From Diadema setosum (Eukaryota; Echinodermata; Echinoidea; Diadematoida; Diadematidae): DNA of 64,000 nt. Positions 10,910 to 22,592 of the stretch are shown in pieces. Made by a program: the position numbers and the translations under genes. A model generated the notes under the pieces. The model did not search any database. It saw nothing but the letters and a program-made list of their open reading frames with translations, and was not told where the DNA came from. How positions within the stretch are numbered: position 1 is the stretch's first letter; every line of letters starts with the position of its first letter. The stretch lies in the NCBI RefSeq assembly GCF_964275005.1, contig NC_092701.1, positions 10,039,453-10,103,452 of the forward strand, read 5' to 3'.

Positions 10910-12919
10910 TATACAATAAGTATACATTGATAAGAAGTAGTTACAGGATAATATACAACTCCACTAAGAGAGCTACATTATTCAAGGTAACGAACACGCA
11001 AAGGAATTGCAACATGAGCTTAAAGATTCAAAATCGTTGCAACCCCCGTGAACACAATCTATATGCTTGCAAATAGTTTAAATGCTACTGATAGGAGGGG
11101 GGGGGGGGTATTTACAAAGAGAGCATGGGAACATGAGGGGGAAAGAAGAAATGCATGTGTGGTGCCTATTTGTCCCGTCGGACATTGACAAGAGAGAGAG
11201 CAAGAAAAAAGTTTAAAGTGTCAAGTCATTATAAGCAAATTATACTGATTAAATTGATTAAATTTCTCATAAATCCCATTCAAATGTCGATTTCAAGGGA
11301 AATATATGATCACAGCAAGTTTAATAGTTAATAGTATCCAGGAGTTCAGCGTGAAGCTGATAACAGAAATTGAAATCTATTTCCGACAACCTCACTACCG
11401 TGAATTCAAATAATTAAACAGATACTCTCTATGCAGACTTATGCTTTATTCATTGCTTGTATTATGGTTTGTCAGAGTGAAATACCAAAATTAATTGGTT
11501 TTCATTTTTAAGTAATATATTTTGTATAATGCTCTTCTATTTGTGTTTGATATGAAGCTGTATATTTGTGATGTTAATGTAATCCTTATTGGTCATTGTT
11601 GAAATGTTCATAATGATTTAGGCTGTCTGATATAATTATGTTTTACAATGTGATGTATTATAATATAGCCTTATATATAGGCCTACTACTCCGGATGTTT
11701 ATTTCCATAAACTATTACAAACCAAATCAAATCAAATCAAATCAAATCAAATCAAATCAAATCAAATCAAATCAAATCAAATCAAACCATGATATGTTTC
11801 TACGCAGAAAACGATTGAGTCTCTGATGCTTACGTGCATTTTGTTTTCCAGATATACTCACACTGTGTTCCGTAGCCAAGCGAGCAATCAGATGCCTGGG
11901 TTGTGGTATGGTTTCAGTGATTAACACGTTATCCATAAACAAAGAAATTGAGTTATTTTCCAAGGACATGTCTATACTGTTATGCATAAATGTAACGCAT
12001 GTTAATGTAACAATCCTGAGAGAAAGGTGAAAAAAAAAACCAATATAAAAATACAATTAATATCGAGTAACCAGCTCAAAATAACTCAATATCTATCCAG
12101 ACACCCCGTTGGAAGGCGTATAAAGGGATCAATAACCCAGATTGTCTTATCTATAAAAACGCGGAATATCTAGGACTACATCGTTTCTGCTCTGTGATAC
12201 AACTTATTAGCAGTAGCATTTTAAAATCAAATGTTTGCGTCAACAATTTTTATTCAATTTGCTTTTACAAACTGAATCATATTTTAAATAGAGAAAATGA
12301 AAGATATGCACATGCAAACACACACCAAAAAGGATTGAGAACTAAATTGAAAGAACCAGTTATACATTATAAATCTGTTCTAATCGAGCACTTATATAAT
12401 CGTATTAATCAAATTTGCAGTATCTTTCCAAATTAGAAATTAATTGAAATGTACTTTCGATGACGTTACACTCGTCCCGTTCATGCGATTGTACGTCCGA
12501 CACCAATCAATCCTCAAATTATATGTTGTGTGAAAACAGAAAAATCACGCAGTAAATGAGTGCAAATTTGAAAGGGTGAAACATTGAAAAATTATGATTT
12601 GTAAAAGTAAAAAAAAAAAAAGAAACTTATCATGATATAGGTGTTGACCAGCTCTCTATTTGTTTCGTGTTCAAAATGTCAATAACAATTAAATTTTGTC
12701 AAATATTTATAAAAGGCTAACATTTAAAGTTGGGTTGCTTCACAATGCCAGTACAGTTATGACGGTGATGTGAGGACTGCACAAAATAATGAAATAGAAT
12801 CGTTTTTAAGCTCCGAATACCCAGAGAAAGAGCGGAAAATGCTGTCCAACAAAACAAAGAAAGAGAATCCTACACATGTGAAGGATTTTATAGACCATCA
12901 ATAGTATCCCAGCTGCAAC
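10910..12919. other. Intergenic between two inverted MITE copies, no gene seen
   Basis: AT-rich DNA with a G-run at 11096-11108 and a (AAATC)n tract at 11719-11786, listed separately. The open frames present read as low-complexity or chance. Confidence 0.45.
11719..11786. repeat. (AAATC)n pentanucleotide tract
   Basis: Thirteen or so near-perfect AAATC units. The same pentamer, in the same strand sense, forms the tail of the SINE at 44189-44480, so this may be the remains of a retroposon tail. No SINE body was recognised beside it. Confidence 0.85.
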
Positions 12920-13276
12920 CCTTAGTTACTGTTTACCATTAGAAGCAGTGATTTAAAAATGTTCGAGATTTCACATTTAATTGTTCGTCAGTTGTATCAC
13001 AAAAACATCCTACGATACATAAATTACACAATAAAGCCTGAAATAGAAGGAAATATCACTACTTTTCTTAATAAACCATAACTGCAGATGGTGTAGTCTA
13101 GAAACATTTTTATTATGACTATTGTTCACATTTTGTATATTGAACAATACTTAGATCGATGTTACTGATTCAAATTTTTACATTGGTTGTTTCTACCTGA
13201 CTCACATTTTAGAACTATTTTGAAGTACTAAAGCTGGATTTTTGTTTCATCTTCAAATGGTAAATATTCCCTTTAA
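12920..13276 (-). mobile_element. MITE-like element, family A, copy 2 (inverted)
   Basis: Reverse-complement homologue of 10057-10423, matching from the AGCAGTGATTT landmark through to the CCCTTTAA end, with scattered substitutions and small indels. Confidence 0.7.
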
Positions 13277-14659
13277 GTGAGAGCCGAGAAGGGACGACTT
13301 TTTACCTTGAAGTTAATGAATTCATATATTTATTGCTTCATTTTCGGCAAAAACATTCATATGTAAACGTTATCAATCAAATTAAAGGAATATGATATAT
13401 TGAATTAAAAAAATATATGCCAGCAGTCCAATTTTGTAACCTGTGCATTCTACTTAATTGTGTCCTAAAGATTTCGGTTAGAAGACCACTGCGATAATCT
13501 CACTACACAATTATAATCATCCTTACTTTCTTATCTGTATCCGCTTAACACACGTCTTATCTGAAACCGAAGAGATTTACAAATATTTTTATTTTAGTAG
13601 TTATTGACATGCATGAGCTTAATGTTGAAAAATATACCCTCGAAAGCCATAAGTCTCTTCTGTAGATTATAACGCATTGAGACTGTGATCGCACACTGAT
13701 AGATACCCATTCAATTCAATTCGATTCAATTCAGTTCAATTTATTTGTTCAATTCCACCAAGAAAACAAAGTACAGAAATTGTAATACCTCGGTATTGGG
13801 TGAAGACAAGAAATCAATGATTACACAAACATGACAGATAGCTAAAAAGAGTTAACATAATTTATACTAGTACATGAGGTGGAAAAGATAGGAGTCCTGC
13901 TGAGAAGCAAAGCTTGTAAATTGCAGAAACTACTATTTACAGATACAAAAAAAAAAAAAAAAAACCCCAGATACACAAGACTTGAAAATTCAGCCTGAAA
14001 ACTATGTACAATATATACATACAATATGCCAAAATGAAATTATAATTGTGGGGGGGGGGGAGAAAGCACACTAACGGATGTTAAAAGAAAAAAATGTATT
14101 TAAAACAGAATACGGGATTGAATAATGGGAAGAAAAAAAATAACTTGGACTTGGACACACAGTTACAGGGGCAAGAGTAAAGATCGTGAAATAAAGGCAA
14201 TGACTTACAAGATATCAATTGCTTAACTGAGATGTAGCTCAGCATTAATCAATGAAAAAAAGAATGTAAAACCAATAAAGCAGATTATATCAAAAAGCCT
14301 ACATATATCTAATTATTCATAAAGATGTGAATTTAACACTCAGCCCTATTTAAAGATTACAATTTATGGAACTTTATCAACAGTGGAAACACATGTATGT
14401 ATTCCCTCTGACAAATTTAAGAGTGTAAAAAATAAAAAAAATATATATATACAGGTTCAAATTCCAATACACAGAAGGTCAAAATATTCGACACAAGTTG
14501 TATGTCACACAAATCTTTTGTACAGTAGGACCTCAGTAAACAACAATTTGAAAAAGGTCCCAATTGCTATTCATAAAACAGACTCACATTATGCACAAAA
14601 ACGTATATTTATAACTATGCAAGTTATTTCATCTGAAGTACAGTAATAAAAAAAAAAAA

Positions 14660-16058
14660 TCAGGATTCATTGTATCTGTCAAGAAGATAAGATTTCATCT
14701 TACGTTCAAATCCAGATAGGCTAATGGCCTGTCTAAAAGAGGATTGCAGAGAGTTCCAGTATTTTGGGCCTGCCAATGCGACAGTATTATTTCTGAGTTG
14801 GGTTCTGACTGATGTGAAATGATATAAAGCAGCCTGTCTTGTACAATAATTGTGTATTCTATCATTCTTAACAAACATGGACGCTATTGCGTGGGGCACA
14901 TTACCATTATTGATCTGATACATGAGGGATGCCAAATACAATAGATAAATATCTTGTATTTTCAAAACATTATTCCCATAAAACAGCGTATCAGTATGAG
15001 CATGTGCATTTGCTGCTGACATAATCCTAACAGCTCTCTTTTGAAGAAGCAAAATTTTTTCTAAGCGAGTTTTGGCTGTAGCACCCCAAGCTAATACACC
15101 ATAGTTTAAGTAAGGCAAAATCAAAGATGAATATAGCATGGCCAAAATGTTATTTGGAAGAAAAGACTTTAGTTTGTTCATCATACCTACATTTCTAGAG
15201 AGAAGATTACAAAGGTGAGTTGTATGCATTTTCCAATTCAACTTGTCATCAATATGGATGCCAAGAAATTTGGTTGATATAACTCTTTCAATCTGAACAT
15301 TATCAACAATTACAGGACCAGGCATTAAGGTGTCTCTATTACTGAATACCATGTATTTTGTTTTAAGCAGATTCAAGGATAACTTACTGGCATAAATCCA
15401 ATTAGTTAATCCATGTAATTCCATATTTACTGTCTCCAACAGGACACGCAGGTCTTTGTTAGAGCAAAAAAATACTAGTGTCATCTGCAAATAACAAGAA
15501 AGAAAAGACATTTGATGATTTTGGAAAGTCATTTACACAGAGAATAAATAACAGCGGTCCTAGAAGAGACCCTTAGGGTACTCCACAGGTGACAGACTGC
15601 ATTCTAGAACCAATACCATTTAGTTGTACAAACTGTTGTCTGTTTCTAAGATAACTTTTAAACCATTCAAGTGCTGATCCTCTTATACCATAGTAATAGA
15701 GCTTATGCAACAAGATATCACGATTGACAGTGTCAAACGCTTTGGAATAGTCTAAATATATACCAATAGTATGAAGATGATTATCTAGGGCAGATGCTAT
15801 TTTCCCTACTAAACACAAGATAGCATGAGATGTTGTGTGCCTTTCATGAAAACCAAATTGAGAAGTAGAAAAAATATTACATGATTTAAGAAATGCAATA
15901 AGTCTAGAGTATACAAGTTTTTCAAGAATTTTAGAAAAAACTGTAAGTAAAGATATAGGTCGATAGTTACCTATTTCTGTACGATTTCCTTTTTTGAAAA
16001 TAGGAACAACTTTTGCGATTTTCATTTTATCGGGCACAATACCATAAACGATGGACAA
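14660..16058 (-). pseudogene. LINE reverse transcriptase, disrupted
   Basis: Two open pieces cover most of the RT. The upstream piece (16058-15573) carries the fingers and palm, with KVVPIFKKGN, GNYRPISLL, GFHERHTTSHAI and DYSKAFDTVNRDIL, and ends at GVP. A stop replaces the usual Gln of GVPQGS. The catalytic LFADDTSIF lies between the pieces in the same frame as the upstream one, and a frameshift in a T-run follows it. The second piece (15532-14660) carries the thumb and C-terminal region, with KTKYMVFSN, STKFLGIHIDDKLNW, LPYLNYGVLAWG, QKRAVRIMSA and GPKYWNSL. About 420 residues in all, typical of CR1/Jockey-like elements. Confidence 0.88.
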
Positions 16059-16889
16059 ATTATAAATGTGAGTAAGGGGTCTTACTATAATTGTATAATT
16101 TCTTTTAGCAAATCATTGCTAATTCCATTATACCCAGGACTCTTTTTCCTCTTTAGGCTACTTACAATATCAAGCACATCTGTTTCTACTACAGGAATTA
16201 AAAACAATGTTTTGGGGTTTGGATTATCCAGTAAATCTTTGTATGTGTCCTGCATGTCTGGAATGGCATGTGATAAATTAACACCTATATTAGAAAAATA
16301 TTCATTAAAAGCTTCGCATATATCTTTTTTGTCTTCAATTTCTTCTTCATTCACTACAAGCTTTGGAATACCCGAAGTTTTGGGGTTTACATTCAAAAAA
16401 TTCCGAATAACTTTCCATGTTCCCTTTACATTATTGCATACAGAATTGAATTGAAAAAGATAGTAATCTTTCTTTGCCCTGCGCAGTAGTGATGTCAGTA
16501 TATTTCTATAAACAATATATTTTTGTTTAGATTCAAAAGTCTGATTTGTTTTATACTTATAAAACAACCGATTTTTCCTATTTATTGACCTCAATAATGA
16601 TTTTGTAATCCATGGCAAACGGGATTTTGTTTTATAATTTTGTTTACGCTTTTTCTCAAATAGAAAACAATGATCGTATGATAACATAAACATTTCCATA
16701 AATTTTTCAAATGACTTATTAACGTCTGTCTCACTCAAGACTTCATTCCAGTCAGTAGATTCATGTTCTCTCTTAAACTTTGATATACTCTCCTGATTAA
16801 ATTTTCTCACATATTGATCACCTGGAGCATCATATTATGCTTTAATGTCATGGGCATTTTGGCAAAAAACTGGGAAATGGTCTGATAAG

Positions 16890-17448
16890 TCAGAAACTAC
16901 AATACCAGCGTATGGGAGAGGGTACATATTTGTAAATATAATTATCAATTAAAGTTTGTGAGTTCTCTACTATTCTGGTTGGCCTATTGATCAGTGGCAC
17001 TAAAGAAAAAGTACTTAAGAAATTACAGAATTCATTTACAGAGTTTTCATTATCATAGTGTAATAAATTCACACTGAAATCACCCATAACAAAAATATTT
17101 TTTATTGTTAACAATTGGGTTTGACAAAATTCTTGACATTTCTTCCACAAAATCATTTACTTTGCCACCAGGTGGCCTGTATACTACTCCAACTAGCATG
17201 CTCTTTACCCCAGGAATTACAATATTAACAAACAAAGTTTCTAGTACGTCACTCATAACTGACACTTCAGATACAAACTGAAACTCCAATGATACAGGAA
17301 TGTACATTGCTACTCCTCCTCCCGGTTTGCTATGTCGATTGTTAAATAGCAGTTGATAGCAAGGAAGATCATAAACTGTACTAGGAGGGCTAGAAAACCA
17401 AGTTTCTGTTATTCCGATTACAGAATATAGTAGAGTCCTCCATTTCAT
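16890..17448 (-). pseudogene. LINE endonuclease domain, disrupted
   Basis: Two overlapping open pieces (17448-17080 and 17156-16890) together show APE-type endonuclease motifs: ITETWF, the glycine-rich GGGVAMYIP, VGVVYRPPGG, MGDFSVNLL and a PTR-I motif before the conserved ID-Y segment. One frameshift separates them near 17100. It precedes the linker and RT of the same element. Confidence 0.82.
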
Positions 17449-17460
17449 CAGACTGCCCTG

Positions 17461-18389
17461 ACTTTATACTGTAGATGGGCAAATTTTTCAGTTATTGTCA
17501 ATATTTCCATCTCCTGAAAGTCAAGCAATAATCCCGTTTGTTTGTTAAAACAGCAGACTTTATTCTCATAGTGCCCAATCAATGCAATACAGTCATAGGC
17601 CTACTGATACACTCCTATAGAGATCACTTTGCAGCATCAATAATAGCCTTTTCCAGTTTCGCTCTTCAAATCTGCTTGCCTGAAACGATAGATGTAGGGA
17701 AAGGCACAAACTTGAAATCTGTATGTTGAAATGAGTTCTTCGATTGTTTTGATTTGTTACGACTTATTTAATCTTCACTTCATTGTGTCTGACGGCTCAA
17801 TGAATTTAAAAAAAGGATCCTCTACTGACAAAAGAAAAATGATAAATAAAAATGCATAAAAGTAATGACCATGACGAGAAAATTTCCCTGTTAAAATATA
17901 AGCCATGCTACTCGCATGTTAAAGTTGAAAAAACTATCGTGTAACCCCTCTCGCAGGACGAGAAGATATTACTTGATTTCAAACAATTGAACAATGTCAA
18001 GTGAAATCCAATAGCGTTGATCCCTCTATCCATCATTCAATTTAGTTCGCATATGTATGAATGGAGAGAGAAAAAAAAAATCACCTATATTCTGTATGTG
18101 ATTATGATCTTAGAAATGCGTAGAAAATGTGATATTTGTGAAGAGAGTGAGGGAGAAAGAGAGAGAGAGAGAGAGCCTCAAAATAGACGGGAATTCCGTT
18201 ATTAAGTCCTGCGATGAGTTTTATTAGCTATAATACGTCAGTGAAGTGGGGAAAACTGACAGTGCATCGATGAAGTCGTGAGCGAGGTGGAGGCACACGC
18301 TAGGATTAATTATTCCTTCTCTTCTCCGTCAGCTGTTTGTCATTGCGATTGACATTTTTGGATCTCCAGTTTCAGCACTATCATCAGCG
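17461..18389. other. Upstream region of the CTLD-PAN gene
   Basis: No coding exon seen. A GA run lies at 18148-18175. A weak TATA-like CTATAATACG occurs near 18220, and pyrimidine-rich TTCCTTCTCTTCTCC at about 18311 precedes the predicted start exon. The promoter cannot be placed confidently. Confidence 0.35.
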
Positions 18390-18462
18390 ATGTTAAGTGT
18401 TATGCCTGGTAAACTTCATTTTCACGTCTTTCTGCTACTTCACCTGATGACAGGTGTTAAAG
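18390..18462 (+). CDS. CTLD-PAN exon 1: signal peptide
   Basis: ATG at 18390, with a second in-frame ATG at 18402. It encodes 24 residues with an uninterrupted hydrophobic core after a basic/polar start. The donor AAAG|GTATTG at 18463 leaves one base (phase 1), which fits exon 2. An earlier GTGTTA is a worse donor in the wrong phase. Either Met would give a working signal peptide. Confidence 0.72.
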
Positions 18463-21400
18463 GTATTGTAAAACCCCCCTTTTTTAATTCTTGTATTCAG
18501 GCATTCTTCGCATGTCGGAATATGTGTCTGTGATAGCTTTGAGTGTCAGTAGATATGTTTAAGGTCTTCCGTCCACATCTCCCCGTGATAAAATAAGGGA
18601 GTCACTTTCTTTTCTTGAGACGTCCGGATAAGACCATGGAAATTGATTATTTCTTTCTGTTTGCAATGATACGTTTGCCCTGATTTGTAGCTTCATCTAC
18701 GTTTTGCATTTTGTAAGATTTGTAAGATTTTATTGACTCTATCGACCCCCTCTCGGGGTATGAGAGTACAAACATATTTACAATATATGAATACAAAAAT
18801 ATAAGTGATAATGTACATGTACGTGTGAAAATAACAGATATATTTTGTATTTGAGTAAGATGGGGAGCTGATTGCCAGTGGCCTGTTCACTCAATATAAC
18901 TTTCTTCTAGAAAGGTAGATTATGTCATTACATACATACATTTAGACATACGTACGTACGAAAGAAATAAGATCCAAATAATACTATGCGGTATAAAAGT
19001 AATTCAATAAATAATTTCAAAGAGACATTTGATGAAATCGATTTAAAGTAGACTTCCTCCGTCAACGACTTTGATTATTCAATTCAATTCATGTAATTAT
19101 GACTTGTTACAATTCAACTATACTTCATTTTTGTCAGTCAAAATAAAATCAAAAAACAATTTAATGATGCATATACTCTCAATTCATATTGTTAAACAAT
19201 AAATTTGAGAGCAATAAAAGAGAAAGTATGAGTGATGAATTCTATACATAACGCGAAAGCAATGCATGTGTGGCAATCGTAGCAAACAAGTTTATATAGA
19301 TAGGAAAGTGTGATCTACGTAAAAATTATACTATTCCTTTCAGATCAATTCATTTTTCTTAGGTAGAATACCTAGTTTGATTGGATATTCATAGTCTGGT
19401 GAGATGTAGCAAAATGATAATGAATCACGTAAGTCTTGTAGAGTCTTATCGTCAAGAATATATCAGCAATGGAAAGTAACTGTAATATTTATACTACTGT
19501 TTTTCGTTGTTCTCTGCTGTGTACGTTTATGTGTCTGTCTTCGTCATATCATGCCCTTTGTATATTCCCTGAAAAGAGCAAGACCCTTCAAGACTCTTGT
19601 ACACTTCAGACGACATCAAATTATGAGGCTTAGGTTCTTACATTTGGGGATCTCCTTGGAGAAGTCATCAAGAAACAAAATTTACATTCATCAGTGACTG
19701 CTACTTGCCAACAACATGATTACCACCCCCCCCCCAAAAAAAAAATGCAACAAACGAAAAATTGTAAATATAAACGGAGACATTTTGATTAAACCACTAT
19801 ACCGCCTATTTAGGAATAATGTAGAAATTGTCTGTACAGCATAGTCAAGACTACAAGTCCAGACACTGTCATAAAGTTCATAATATTAAATCAAGTTATA
19901 TATTAAGCTACAGTTATATGATTGAAGAATGACTTCTCGTCTGAATTATGTTCATCTGTTAAGTTGCACTTAAGCATTTCAACCAAAAAAAGAAAAACAA
20001 TATCCATCTAGTTTATGTCATAGCAAAGTATTAAACTATTGCATAAATGAATCATTTATACAGTCGTGTTTACAGATGAAAAAAACAATAGTGTAAATTG
20101 CTCTTGCAACTCGACAAAGGGGGGGGGGTTCATAAACTTGTTCTTAAAGTTAGTAAGGACTTAAGAACGACTGGTGATCAGTTCGTGGGTGCTATACTTA
20201 TCAGAATTTCAATAATTCAGCACAAGAACTGATCACCAGTTGTTCTCAAGTCTTTCGTAACTTTAAGAACAGCTTATGAAACATTCCCAGATTGGAATCA
20301 AAGGCTTTGAAATTATTATGATTTTGTCCTTACAATACATACACTAAAAATCTTAATATATCTTCAAGTCTGCATTTTCCACTTTGGAAAATAATTCTTT
20401 TGAAACGGAAATCTGGCACCGGTCATTTTATTTTTTTCTCGAATTTTTGTTCATTCATCTTCATTTCATTCCAATAAGCCTTTATGATTATTTCAGATGC
20501 ACGCCTTGTTGCTGTTGTTGTAGTTGTTGTTTTTGTCTTTGCTTCCAATTGGCAAAAGTGTGATACGAGTTTGATTTCTTCTGAGAGAGTTAAATATCAT
20601 CCTTTGCTGGCCACATGAAATATCAAATCATACCAAAATAATGATACAGGATGCATGCCAGAATATTATGTGATGCGCCTTGTCAAACTTTTCCAAGAAT
20701 TGTCTGAATAAATAAGATGATTATAATATGTCGACAAAGAAACGAAACTGTGAATAGGCCTATATTCTAATCACGGGCGCCGGAAACGGGGGGGGGGGGG
20801 GGGGGGCAGGGGTGGCATTTGCCCCCCCCCCCCCCCCCAAACAAAATGTTGGGGGGGAAACGAGTTTTTGCCCCCCCCCCCCCCCCACGTGCCCCCTGTA
20901 ACAAATAATAATCACTGATTTAAAGACCAAAATAAACAATAAAGGCATATTTCTTGTCGAAATGTTGTAATTTCATAACTGAAAATGCAAAAATTTCCGC
21001 CCCTAACGGGGCGAAAATTATAATACACTAACAACATACATTATTGTATCTATACACTAATAATAGTAATTTATGAGTAAATTAAGTGTATAACTATGGT
21101 AGCCTCGTGTCCTCGAGTGTGCCCGCTGAAACATACCTTTAGTAAACCTTACATTTTTCATTTTCTTCTTTGCTTTCTAGCAGTATAAGAATATTTGTCA
21201 TTGTTCGAACGATGCGATCACGTTTAAGCTTTTAATGAGTACATTTCAGATAAATTGCAACGTGAAAGTGGCTCGCTCGTTCTACCCGTAATACTCATAG
21301 TAAAATGAAAAGTTTTCATAAGTTATCATAACACTTCGCAGTGATTTCTTTTACTATGTTTAATTCCTCGGAAATTTAATCTAAAATGCTCTATAAAAGC

Positions 21401-22557
21401 GACTTTTATACTCTGTTTTTACAAAATGTCCATACCGTGGGAGGGCGTATCCCCCTCCCACACCCTCCCCCGCTCGGTCGCTTCGCTCCCTCGACGAGGA
21501 TAGACACCATCACATTATTATGTACTCCCGTATGTAATAATCATAGTCCTTCGCACTGATTATTTTTCACTGTTTAATTCCTTAGAAATTTGCTTTTAAA
21601 TGGTCTATAAACGCGACTTTTGTACCCTGTTTTACAAAAGCTCCCTACAGTGGGGGGGATCCCCCTTTCCACTCCCCCTCCCCCCGCTCGCTCGCTTCGC
21701 TCCCGCACCGAGGATCTCACATCGTCACATAAATGTGCCCCGTTGAGATTTTGCCCCCCCCCCCCCAAAAAAAAAAAAAAACACAAACAAACAACAACAA
21801 CAACATAAAAACAAAAACCAGAAGTGTTGATTCTAATACTTGTGACTCTTCCGTTGACAAGGCAACATAATCAAGAATTTTTTTTTTTTTTTTGGCTCTC
21901 CATTGCAGGTGGTGCATGCCCTAATGGATGGGAAAGCATAGGCACCGGATGCTACAAGTATGGTTCCAGAGACTACGTGAATTATTCCAAAGCCGTGGAA
22001 GTCTGTAGTGCCATTGGGGGTTATCCATGGGTAAATAACAACAAAGAGGAAGAATCAGTTAAAACTTCAAATTACGTTAAAGCCGGCAAACAACCAGGAC
22101 CACCGACCTTTGGATACATCTGGATTGGCTGTACAGACAGAGAGGTCAAGGGAACCTTCAAGTGTGCAGACGGATCGCAATATCAAGCAGCTAATGGTAA
22201 GAGGGGAAAGCCATGTTTGTAGAATTCGAGTGTGCCTTCAGAAGCAGGATCTTTGTATTCAAAGTAAAATCTTAGAGTTCCCTTCCACTGTGTAAATTTA
22301 TCCCTCATGCCGGATCAAGACTCGCAAGAAATTATAGTGAATATATACGAAAGAATCGTTTTGTATAACTTTTAGCACCTGTATCATAGCCAAGTATTTT
22401 TGCGAGGTATGAAAGGAGAGTCATTAAGTGAAATGGATGTTTCAAAAAGTTGGATTTTGCGACATCACAATTAAATCAGATATTGTATCTGATGTGTGGG
22501 TGAGAATGCGTTATAATCTAAGCCTGTTTGAGTAGGCTAACACCTGCCTTATCTTTT

Positions 22558-22592
<35 letters not shown>

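Larger units (their letters stand above)
13709..17460 (-). mobile_element. CR1/L2/Jockey-like non-LTR retrotransposon (LINE), few breaks
   Basis: On the minus strand the element runs from an apurinic-type endonuclease (from about 17448), through a linker (16810-16085), to a reverse transcriptase (16058 to 14660). A ~900-bp 3' UTR follows, with a short (TTGAA)n-like tail near 13709-13740. Endonuclease motifs include ITETWF, GGGVAMYI, VGVVYRPPGG and VMGDFSVNLL. RT motifs include VVPIFKKGNRTEIGNYRPIS, QFGFHERHTTSHAI, YSKAFDTVNRDILLHKL and a FADD catalytic box. No RNase H was seen. The reading frame is broken by at least one stop (in the GVPQGS motif) and about three frameshifts, so it is dead but fairly recent. 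The 5' end seems truncated in or just before the endonuclease. The microsatellite tail points to the CR1/L2 group rather than poly(A) LINEs. Confidence 0.88.

Noticed and set aside
16068-16454. Plus-strand open frame of 128 codons
   Set aside because: Antisense of the LINE linker region on the minus strand.
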